DNA of 64,000 nucleotides from Daejeonella sp. H1SJ63 (lineage in GTDB: Bacteria > Bacteroidota > Bacteroidia > Sphingobacteriales > Sphingobacteriaceae), in NCBI RefSeq assembly GCF_029360775.1, contig NZ_JARKMZ010000001.1, positions 124,001-188,000 of the forward strand. The letters are read 5' to 3'. This document shows positions 54,697 to 61,511 of the stretch, piece by piece. Every line of letters begins with the position of its first letter. Within the stretch, counting starts at the first letter, position 1. Position numbers and translations under genes: made by a program. A model generated the notes under the pieces. The model was not told the origin of the DNA, made no database searches, and saw only the letters and a list, made by a program, of their open reading frames with translations.

Positions 54697-55115
54697 ATGA
54701 AGAGGTCTTCAATTCTCAGTCTAATCCTTATTGCATTTGCCATAGGGTTTATAATAAGCATATATACTGACTCTAGCACATATGCTTCTATTAAAGAGGC
54801 AAAAGAAACAGAGAACGAACTACATATTGTTGGACATTTAATAAAGGAGAAGGAAATGTACTACAACCCGATAAAGGACGCAAATTATTTCTCGTTTTAC
54901 TTAAAGGATGAAAACAATGAGGAGTGCAAGGTCGTTTTTACTGGTGCCAAACCTCAAGATTTTGAGCGTAGTGAGAAATTGTTCTAGTTGGCAAGATGTC
55001 TGGTAATGAGTTTCATGCTAGCCATATAACCTTGAAATGTCCTTCTAAATATACCAACGACCAAGTAGAGTTTGACGGTAACCCTCAAGTCAAAGCGGAA
55101 ATTCAAGCTCTTTAA
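54697..55115 (+). pseudogene. ccmE: Frameshifted ccmE (cytochrome c maturation protein)
   Basis: The first 94 codons give a membrane anchor (about residues 5-22) and the CcmE OB-fold start: ELHIVGHLIKEKEMYYNPI, YFSFYLKDENNEECKVVFTGAKPQDFERSEK. Then the frame meets TAG at 54985. Moving back one base at 54978 restores the expected continuation IVLVGKMSGNEFHASHITLK and CPSKY, ending at TAA 55113-55115, a total of about 139 residues, the normal size. A lost A in the run GAGAAATT explains it. The haem-binding site would be CxxxY (CPSKY) instead of HxxxY. No other ccm gene is nearby. Confidence 0.8.
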
Positions 55116-55152
55116 AGAAATTAAGTTTTCTTATCATGACGCTTTTTTTTCG

Positions 55153-55174
55153 GCGGTTGGTGTCACCGTACCGC
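55153..55174. repeat. GCGGT...ACCGC palindromic repeat, copy B
   Basis: A 22-base version, GCGGTTGGTG then TCACCGTACCGC, three bases shorter in the loop. It lies just after the ccmE relic. Confidence 0.6.
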
Positions 55175-55213
55175 AATTTCATAAAATACCAATGAAATAA
55201 CAAAGTATTCCCT

Positions 55214-55238
55214 GCGGTCGGTGTTGTCACCGTACCGC
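55214..55238. repeat. GCGGT...ACCGC palindromic repeat, copy C
   Basis: A 25-base version, GCGGTCGGTGTTGTC then ACCGTACCGC, preceded by CCCT. The rest of the gap 55116-55430 shows nothing else. Confidence 0.6.
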
Positions 55239-55430
55239 TTTTCATTCGTCCGATGTTCCACCGAATTTTAACTATTGGATAGCAGAATCACATGCGACAC
55301 GTCTGGGCAATCGTTAACTTATCTTAATATTTTCTTTAGGCTTTGGATATCCTGCTGACAATTGACATATTTAAATAAGGATTTTGGGGAGTTTATAATA
55401 ATAGTAAGGTTATATGAATACTTTAATTAA

Positions 55431-55778
55431 ATGACAAAACCAGAAATAGCCACCGCATTTTCCAATGGAGATTTTGACAAGACAAACGATTTTATTGCCG
55501 ATGATGCTTTTTGGGAAGTAGTTGAAGAAGATAAATTCATAGGGAAAAATGCGATTGCTGACAATTGCAATCAAGCGAGTCAATACTTTAAATCTGTTAC
55601 GACAAATTTTAAAACTCTGAATGTGATTTCAGAGAATAACAAGGTTGTTGTAAATGGAACAGCCGAATTTATCCGGAATAGTAAACGAATTTCTTTTGTA
55701 TCGGCTTGTGATTTATATGAGTTCAACGATTCTAATCAGATTCAAAAAATTACATCTTATTGTATCCAGGCGAAATAG
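55431..55778 (+). CDS. NTF2-like (SnoaL-type) protein
   Basis: 115 residues. The cone fold of NTF2-like proteins is suggested by the opening helix TAFSNGDFDKTNDFIADDAFWEVVEEDKFIGKNAI and the beta strands VVVNGTAEFIRNSKRISFVSACDLYEFN ending IQKITSYC. Members range from enzymes to binding proteins; no catalytic residue is evident. Lone gene in an accessory stretch. Confidence 0.75.
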   Translation: MTKPEIATAFSNGDFDKTNDFIADDAFWEVVEEDKFIGKNAIADNCNQASQYFKSVTTNFKTLNVISENNKVVVNGTAEFIRNSKRISFVSACDLYEFNDSNQIQKITSYCIQAK

Positions 55779-55836
55779 AAGTTTAAAGCTCTTATCGAAA
55801 TTATAACACCCTGGTTATCGTGTAGTACAAAACCAA

Positions 55837-56121
55837 ATGAAAGCAGAGTTAATTCAAACATTGCATCCACAATCTGGCAAAACGAACAAGAAGATCTCTT
55901 TAGAGAAATACAATTTTATACGAGATCATCTTTTAAGCATTTTGGCCAAACTTGAACCCACACATGCCAAGCTGATGGAAGAGTTATATCAGCGGGTAAA
56001 GGATAATTTTGATGGGGGAGTTCAATGGTATGGAGAAACTGTAAAACTTGATTTGGAAGCAAGGAATTTAATTGCAGGAACTCAAACAAAACGGTTTTTG
56101 GTCGATTTTAGATACAGCTGA
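55837..56121 (+). CDS. DUF6958-like protein with a foreign C-terminal end
   Basis: 94 residues. KISLEKYNFIRDHLLSILAKLEPTHAKLMEELYQRVKDNFDGGVQWYGETVKLDLEARNLI matches the small DUF6958 family. The end after about residue 80 is not family-like: it is the out-of-frame reading of a YdeI-like gene relic. A deletion seems to have joined the two genes near 56075-56085. The product may still fold, since only the last residues of the domain are lost. Confidence 0.6.
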   Translation: MKAELIQTLHPQSGKTNKKISLEKYNFIRDHLLSILAKLEPTHAKLMEELYQRVKDNFDGGVQWYGETVKLDLEARNLIAGTQTKRFLVDFRYS

Positions 56122-56326
56122 ATCTCTTGAAATTCCGGATGATTTGGAAGCAGAATTTCAAAAAATACCTGATTCAAAGAATTATTTTCTCAGTTTGAGC
56201 AGATCAGATAAACGAAATATTTTATAATGGCTGGTTATGGCCAGGAGAATTGAAACCAGACAAAAGCGGATTGCAGAAATCGTGGAATTAGCCGGGCAGA
56301 GACTAAAACCAAAACAGTTCAGGTAA
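56078..56326 (+). pseudogene. YdeI/OmpD-associated family gene, 3' relic
   Basis: Read in the frame starting GAA at 56078 it gives ELKQNGFWSILDTAESLEIP, then DDLEAEFQKIPDSKNYF, then a stop in place of Tyr in RNIL*WLVMARRIETRQKRIAEIVE and the normal end KPKQFR. This is the C-terminal part of the YdeI/OmpD-associated family, which has members linked to bacteriocin or polymyxin tolerance. The 5' part is missing and a TAT to TAA change is likely at 56223-56225. Confidence 0.7.
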
Positions 56327-56424
56327 GAGGCACTGATCTATTCTGCTCAGCCTGGATAATTTATTAGGCTTTAGTGATAGGGCTTAAAAATTAAATTTTG
56401 TATTTTGTTATAAATTCAGAGCTT

Positions 56425-56634
56425 ATGAATAAAGAATATTCTAATGGTGAAATCATCATCAAATGGCAACCTAAACTTTGCCTGCATGTGGGTATTTGTG
56501 TAAAAACATTGCCACAAGTCTATAAACCGAAAGAATCCCCCTGGATTACAATTGAAAATGCCTCAACAGAAGAATTGAAAGCCCAGGTTAACAGGTGTCC
56601 ATCAGGGGCGCTGACTTATACTTTGGTGGAATAG
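56425..56634 (+). CDS. Divergent 4Fe-4S ferredoxin-like protein (mono-cluster)
   Basis: 69 residues from ATG 56425 (TTG 56398 is in frame but gives an unrelated extension). IIIKWQPKLCLHVGICVKTLPQVYKP and QVNRCPSGALTY place three Cys as in the Fer4_19 family, a small (4Fe-4S)-binding protein of unknown role. RDD gene follows after 27 bases. Confidence 0.82.
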   Translation: MNKEYSNGEIIIKWQPKLCLHVGICVKTLPQVYKPKESPWITIENASTEELKAQVNRCPSGALTYTLVE

Positions 56635-56661
56635 ATAGAAGCAAGTAACAGTAGATATAAC

Positions 56662-57309
56662 ATGGATAACAAACACATCCCATTAGAAATCGAAGGTATT
56701 AAAGGTAATTTGTATGCAGGTTTTTGGGTACGGTTGGCTTCTCTGTTATTGGACCTCATCTTTATGCTTCCTGTCATATTTGTGATACAATATTTAAATG
56801 GTTTAGGGAAAAATGTTTATTTCTATACATTGCTTCCGAGTCTTGCCTTTGGATTTTGGTATGATATTTATCTTCCAAAAAAATATGGTTGGACTCCGGG
56901 TAAGCAAGTTGCAGGTATAAAAATTCTTCGCTTGGATGGAAAGGCAATCGGATGGAAAGAAGCAATTTTAAGACATAGTGTTATGTTTTTCCTTACTTTA
57001 TCGAGTAGCATTTGGATGACAATGAGCTTGTTATCAGCCGATGATGAGATTTTCAAAAGCTTAAGTTGGATAAAACAAACACAATATTTAAGGTCACTTT
57101 CTCCTGACTTTTTCAAATTTTACAATTGGGCGAGCAATATTTGGATTTATAGTGAGTTCATAGTCCTGCTACTGAACAAAAGAAAAAGAGCAATTCACGA
57201 TTATTTGGCTGAAACGGTAATAGTTAGATCGAAATATATTGAAGAAATTGAAAGAGTAATGAATTCAAATGTTACTATAGAAGAAAATGATTCTACAAAA
57301 GAAGTTTAA
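56662..57309 (+). CDS. RDD-family membrane protein
   Basis: 215 residues. GFWVRLASLLLDLIFMLPVIF has the RDD-box (R and D present), then KYGWTPGKQVAGIKILRLDGKAIGWKEAILRH and KRKRAIHDYLAETVIV, all typical. Three or four membrane helices. RDD proteins may be ion transporters or signalling partners; no partner is evident. Confidence 0.85.
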   Translation: MDNKHIPLEIEGIKGNLYAGFWVRLASLLLDLIFMLPVIFVIQYLNGLGKNVYFYTLLPSLAFGFWYDIYLPKKYGWTPGKQVAGIKILRLDGKAIGWKEAILRHSVMFFLTLSSSIWMTMSLLSADDEIFKSLSWIKQTQYLRSLSPDFFKFYNWASNIWIYSEFIVLLLNKRKRAIHDYLAETVIVRSKYIEEIERVMNSNVTIEENDSTKEV

Positions 57310-57440
57310 TTAAATTATAGTAATGGGATCTAATGGCTACAAACATAATCTCCTTTTCAATTGAAAACCTAAAACGATTATAATCCTTTACCGCAATTAG
57401 CAGGTTTGAAATAATTTTAACATTTAAAAATAAATCAAAT

Positions 57441-57833
57441 ATGCCAGCACCAGCTAAAAACCCATTTACCTGGGTAGAAATTTATGTAGATGATATGAGC
57501 AGGGCTCAGAAATTTTACGAAGCACTTTTACAAATCAAATTAAACGAATTGCCAATGCCCGACAGTTTGGACGAAATGCAAATGCTTAGCTTCCCCTGGG
57601 CGGAAAACGAAGGGAATATTAGCGGAGCATTGGTTAAAATGGAAAATATGGGTCCGGGTGCAGGTGGTACGATGGTTTATTTTACCTGCGAGGATTGTTC
57701 AGTTGAAGAAGGGAGGGCAGAAGCAGCAGGAGGAAAAGTTTTACAGCCAAAAATGTCACTTGGTGAGCATGGATTTTGCTCAGTCCTGATGGATACGGAA
57801 GGAAATACCATTGGATTGCATTCGATGAATTAA
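57441..57833 (+). CDS. VOC family protein (glyoxalase-like)
   Basis: 130 residues. FTWVEIYVDDMSRAQKFYEALLQIKL and GGTMVYFTCEDCSVEEGRAEAAGGKVLQPKMSLGEHGFCSVLMDTEGNTIGLHSMN are the two beta-alpha-beta modules of the vicinal-oxygen-chelate fold. Members bind metal and act as lyases, dioxygenases or resistance proteins. Substrate unknown. Confidence 0.85.
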   Translation: MPAPAKNPFTWVEIYVDDMSRAQKFYEALLQIKLNELPMPDSLDEMQMLSFPWAENEGNISGALVKMENMGPGAGGTMVYFTCEDCSVEEGRAEAAGGKVLQPKMSLGEHGFCSVLMDTEGNTIGLHSMN

Positions 57834-57873
57834 AACCCGCTGATTAGCTGGATAATCACTCCATTCAAAAGAT

Positions 57874-58266
57874 ATGAACCTTGAAATAAAAACCTTCAAC
57901 GAAAAGTTAAGTCCTCAAGACAAGGAAATCTGCGACTTACTTGCTTCGATAATCGGCACAGAACTGTCTGATGCTGAAAGTAAAATCTGGCATGCCCATC
58001 CGGTATGGTTTTTAGGCGGGAATCCAATTGTTGGTTACAGCAAACAAAAACCGGGGATCCGTTTAATGTTCTGGAGTGGAGTCGGTTTCGATGAGGAAGG
58101 ACTAAATCTCATTGGTAAAAAGTTTAAGGATGCTTCTGTATTCTATAATCATGTTTCCGATATTGAAATTAATGATTTGAAGCGTTGGCTGCAGACATCA
58201 GGGGAAATTCAATGGGATTATAAAAATATAGTCAGGCGCAAAGGACATTTAGAGCGATTAATTTAA
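57874..58266 (+). CDS. DUF1801 family protein
   Basis: 130 residues. IWHAHPVWFLGGNPIVGYSKQKPGIRLMFWSG fits the YdhG/DUF1801 fold, related to iron-chaperone-like YdhG. Followed after 11 bases by an SRPBCC gene; such pairs are common in accessory stretches of Bacteroidota and suggest a shared transcript. Confidence 0.78.
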   Translation: MNLEIKTFNEKLSPQDKEICDLLASIIGTELSDAESKIWHAHPVWFLGGNPIVGYSKQKPGIRLMFWSGVGFDEEGLNLIGKKFKDASVFYNHVSDIEINDLKRWLQTSGEIQWDYKNIVRRKGHLERLI

Positions 58267-58277
58267 ATCCAAGCATT

Positions 58278-58694
58278 ATGAAAGGGGATAAAATCATAAT
58301 TCAGACCATTATTTCGGTGGATATTGAAAAAGTTTGGGACTACTACACCCGGCCTGAACATATTACAAAATGGAACTTTGCAAGTGAAGACTGGCAATGC
58401 CCTCATGCTTCGAATGATATGCAGGTAGGCGGAAAGTACCTCGCAAGAATGGAAGCCAAAGATGGGAGTTTTGGTTTTGATTTTGAAGCTGTTTATGATC
58501 AAATAATTGTTGGTGAAAGCTTCAGCTACACCATGCCTGATGGTAGAGAAGTACACGTAACTTTTAATGATGTTAGTGGCAAAACAGAAGTCTCTGTAAG
58601 CTTTGACGCTGAAACAGAAAATCCGATTGAAATGCAAAGGGAGGGCTGGCTGGCAATACTTAATAATTTCAAGAAGTATATTGAGAGGAATTGA
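58278..58694 (+). CDS. SRPBCC (AHSA1-like) domain protein
   Basis: 138 residues. IIIQTIISVDIEKVWDYYTRPEHITKWNFASEDWQCPHA and the end MQREGWLAILNNFKKYIE are hallmarks of AHSA1/START-like proteins, which hold a hydrophobic pocket for small ligands. Ligand unknown. Confidence 0.88.
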   Translation: MKGDKIIIQTIISVDIEKVWDYYTRPEHITKWNFASEDWQCPHASNDMQVGGKYLARMEAKDGSFGFDFEAVYDQIIVGESFSYTMPDGREVHVTFNDVSGKTEVSVSFDAETENPIEMQREGWLAILNNFKKYIERN

Positions 58695-59434
58695 TAAGTT
58701 GTTGGGTTGATTCTCCTGTCTTTGACAAGCTATAATTTATCAGTGTAATGAATGGGATGTCATGGTGAGTATTTTTAGATAACCTACCCATGGCATGTTC
58801 TAATACGTTTAAGCATAAAGCTATTGAAAATTCAAAATTCAGGCCATAATTTTAAGTTAGACCAGCGAAGTTCCTTCACTGCGTTCAGGATGACAGGTTG
58901 GGAGGCTGCTCGGCTGGAAAAATGTACCGGGCGCACTGTCATCCCTGATGGCTGCGCTCACTGTCTGTAGAGTTGCGAAGCTACCTCTTAATTCTACTGA
59001 CAATGAGGCTGCAGTCGGAAAGTTTTTTAGATACATTTTCCAACCCTCAAAAATCCCTTTTTGCTCCTTCCGTTCTACAAAATAGAACGGCTCATTCCGC
59101 AAATCGTAATACCTGAGCTGATCCGGGCTCTGTCCCATACTAAAAAAGGTATACAAAAAGCGAACAAATTAGATAACTTATGTTCGCAATGGGAATAATC
59201 AGAAAAGGAGGCAAGCGAGTCTTCTTCAAAGAGACCGGAAGTTTTATCAGAAGTGGTTGCCCTGATAGTAATCACGTACGGGGTATTTCCTCTGTATCGT
59301 TTAGCACAGTCTCTCCACCTTTAGATCATAATTCCCGTAAAGCTATTTGCCCATTCATCTAATATTCTTAATTTAATCCTAAGGTTTTGATAGTAAGGAT
59401 CTTGAAAATTATAAACAGCTAAAACGAAGATGCT
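58695..59434. other. Gene-poor region with repeat debris
   Basis: 740 bases. The left half holds a CHPERSEG-type repeat (58861-58894) and what looks like a degenerate inverted relative near 58936-58965. On the minus strand 58980-59155 an open frame begins MGQSPDQLRYYDLRNEP, which I do not recognise and which runs into the repeat. 59160-59434 shows nothing I can name. Confidence 0.4.
58861..58894 (-). repeat. CHPERSEG-type dispersed repeat
   Basis: The minus strand reads TGTCATCCTGAACGCAGTGA and onward, which translates to CHPERSEGTSL. Repeats giving this peptide when translated recur in many unrelated bacterial genomes and are often miscalled as coding. Confidence 0.6.
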
Positions 59435-60379
59435 ATGCACAGAAGAAAAATGTTGAAAATGCTTTCGGCAATCCCTGTAGCCGGAATGTTGCCTGAAGGG
59501 CTCAATGCGATGAGTTCTGATAGAATAGCAGGCGGCACTGTTCCAAATGCCGATAGAGCACCAATTATTAATGCTTCTGAGCATGTCTGGTTAATGAATG
59601 ATCCCCGTTTCCCGATAGATCCGGAGATCTCCACCTGCCCAGGCAGTAAACCTCCCCGCGATTATTCAGGTGAGCATTTGATTGAAGAAATGAATATTCA
59701 CGGCATAGACAAAACAGTGATTTCGCATGTTTGCTATTATGGAAGGAATAATGATTATACCATCCATTGCGTCAAGACCTGGCCTGATCGTTTTGCCGGA
59801 TTCGGATTATTGTTCGGAAACCGCTTATACGATCCGGTTGATCCTAAAAATCCTGCACGTCTTGAAAAACTGATAAAGGAGGACGGGCTGATCGGCTTAC
59901 GGCTCAGTCCGATACAGGATCCACAAAAAGTTTGGATGAACGATCCGGGCTGTTATCCCTGGTGGAATAAGGCAGAGGAGTTAAATGCATCCTTCAATAT
60001 TTTTCTGGCACCGCAGCAAATAGGGCAGGTGGCAGATATGGCTCAGCGTTTTCCGGGTGTTAAAATCGTGATCGATCATCTGGCTATGATTGATATCAGC
60101 AAACCGGATTCTGAGGGAATCATGCCACTCTTAAATCTGGCTAAATTTCCCAATGTCTATATCCGTACATCCATGCATAATCCGTCTAAACAAAAACCTC
60201 CTTATAGGGATGTTTGGCCTTATCTTAAGCGGATTTATGATGTTTATGGTCCGCAAAGAATGCTTTTTGCTAATTTTTTTGAATTTCTGATCATCAAAGA
60301 AATCATTCCATTCTTCACGGAGGAAGATAAGGTATGGATATTGGGTAAAACTGCAGAAGGGATTTATTTTAATAGATGA
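59435..60379 (+). CDS. Amidohydrolase-family protein, probably inactive
   Basis: 314 residues. Twin-Arg-like start HRRKMLKMLSAIPVAGM, then the amidohydrolase_2 TIM barrel: INASEHVWLMND, HLIEEMNIHGIDKTVISHVCYYG, GLRLSPIQDP, KIVIDHLAMID and NVYIRTSMHN. In active relatives the last strand reads roughly RMLFGTDFP with the catalytic Asp, followed by a loop; here RMLFANFFEFLIIKEIIPFF lacks that Asp and seems shorter by about a dozen residues, while the end FTEEDKVWILGKTAEGIYF is intact. It looks like an in-frame deletion. Homologues act on lactones or sulfomuconolactone-like compounds. Confidence 0.75.
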   Translation: MHRRKMLKMLSAIPVAGMLPEGLNAMSSDRIAGGTVPNADRAPIINASEHVWLMNDPRFPIDPEISTCPGSKPPRDYSGEHLIEEMNIHGIDKTVISHVCYYGRNNDYTIHCVKTWPDRFAGFGLLFGNRLYDPVDPKNPARLEKLIKEDGLIGLRLSPIQDPQKVWMNDPGCYPWWNKAEELNASFNIFLAPQQIGQVADMAQRFPGVKIVIDHLAMIDISKPDSEGIMPLLNLAKFPNVYIRTSMHNPSKQKPPYRDVWPYLKRIYDVYGPQRMLFANFFEFLIIKEIIPFFTEEDKVWILGKTAEGIYFNR

Positions 60380-60454
60380 CAGGCATATTCTGGGGTATAA
60401 TTGAAGGTCATTCCTGTTTTGTTCAGCTAATCGAATACGAAAAGAAAAAGTTCT

Positions 60455-61177
60455 TTAATTACAACCTTCATCCTGAGTACAAACCTGACCTTCACTTGTT
60501 TTCATGTTCAGGGCAGGATTTTGCTCTTTCCACTCAGCGAATGATTTCTCCAGTACCTGTGAAAAGGCCTGACTTTCCTGAGCACCCGAAATGGCATATT
60601 TTCTGTCGAATACAAAGAAGGGTACACCTCTTACCCCAATTTGCTGAGCTTCCAGAATATCTGCCCTGACTTCATCTGCGTATTGTTGGCTTTCCAGTAC
60701 AGATTTTAGTTTGACAGGGTCCAGTCCGATTTCATTTCCCAGTTCAATCAGGGTATTCTGATCATCGGTATTTTTACCATCTGTAAAATAAGCACGGAAG
60801 AGTAATTCTTCTGCATCGTTTTGTTTGCTGTATTGCTTTGCAAAATGCGAGAAGCGATGTGCATTCATTGAATTGGCAACAATGGCTTTATCGAAATTAT
60901 AAACCAGTCCCTCACCGGCAGCCATGCGGGTTACCTGATCATTCATTTGTTGTGCATGCTCTAAGCTGATTCCTTTATGTTCGGACAGATATTGGTTAAT
61001 ATTTTTTGAAGAATCTGTTTTCAGATCAGGAGCAAGCTGATAGCTCTTCCAGATTATTTCGATATTTTCTTTTCCGGAAATTTGATCAAGTGCTTTCTCA
61101 AACCTGCGTTTGCCGATATAGCAAAAAGGACACATTACATCGCTCCAGATTTCTACATGCATTTTCTTTTGATTCAT
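60455..61177 (-). CDS. FrnE-type DsbA-family oxidoreductase
   Basis: 240 residues. The thioredoxin-fold active site is CPFC at residues 16-19 in EIWSDVMCPFCYIGKRRFE; a helical insert follows, then GVRGVPFFVFDRKYAISGAQ with the cis-Pro. The C-terminal tail carries two further Cys (VCTQDEGC), as in FrnE, where an additional CxxxxC pair takes part in redox activity. No signal peptide, so cytoplasmic. It overlaps no neighbour; tandem TAACGAAT repeats lie upstream. Confidence 0.88.
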   Translation of the reverse strand: MNQKKMHVEIWSDVMCPFCYIGKRRFEKALDQISGKENIEIIWKSYQLAPDLKTDSSKNINQYLSEHKGISLEHAQQMNDQVTRMAAGEGLVYNFDKAIVANSMNAHRFSHFAKQYSKQNDAEELLFRAYFTDGKNTDDQNTLIELGNEIGLDPVKLKSVLESQQYADEVRADILEAQQIGVRGVPFFVFDRKYAISGAQESQAFSQVLEKSFAEWKEQNPALNMKTSEGQVCTQDEGCN

Positions 61178-61511
61178 TATTTGGTATTTTTCTTTAATTT
61201 ATAACGAATAACTAACGAATATTAGTTTGTGTTCAATCAATAAACTTTCGCAATTTATCTTAACAAAACAGAATTCTTGAGTAGATTAGTCCTTTGAAAA
61301 AATTAATAAGGCTTTTATTTACTATTAATTGATCAAAAGGATGTCGATAATTTGCAGGATTAAAATGCGGAGAATTCGGCTGGTTGTTTTAAAATGCTGA
61401 ATGTCAGAATTTTGCTTGTCTGTATTTGAATCCCCTCCTTTTTGATTTTAGTAATTTTAGCCGTATCATTTATGTTAACCCGGCCTTTGTCTGGATTTAG
61501 AGTAAAATATT
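61178..61511. other. Divergent intergenic region FrnE/ppc
   Basis: 334 bases that must hold promoters for both divergent genes. TAACGAAT occurs at 61202-61209 and 61213-61220, 11 bases apart, and the dyad ACTAA-N6-TTAGT spans 61211-61226. No exact -33/-7 pair is evident for ppc; TAATTTTA before the start is the nearest match. Confidence 0.4.

Noticed and set aside
60376-60669. 97-codon plus-strand frame after the amidohydrolase
   Set aside because: Most of it is antisense to the FrnE gene; no conserved pattern.
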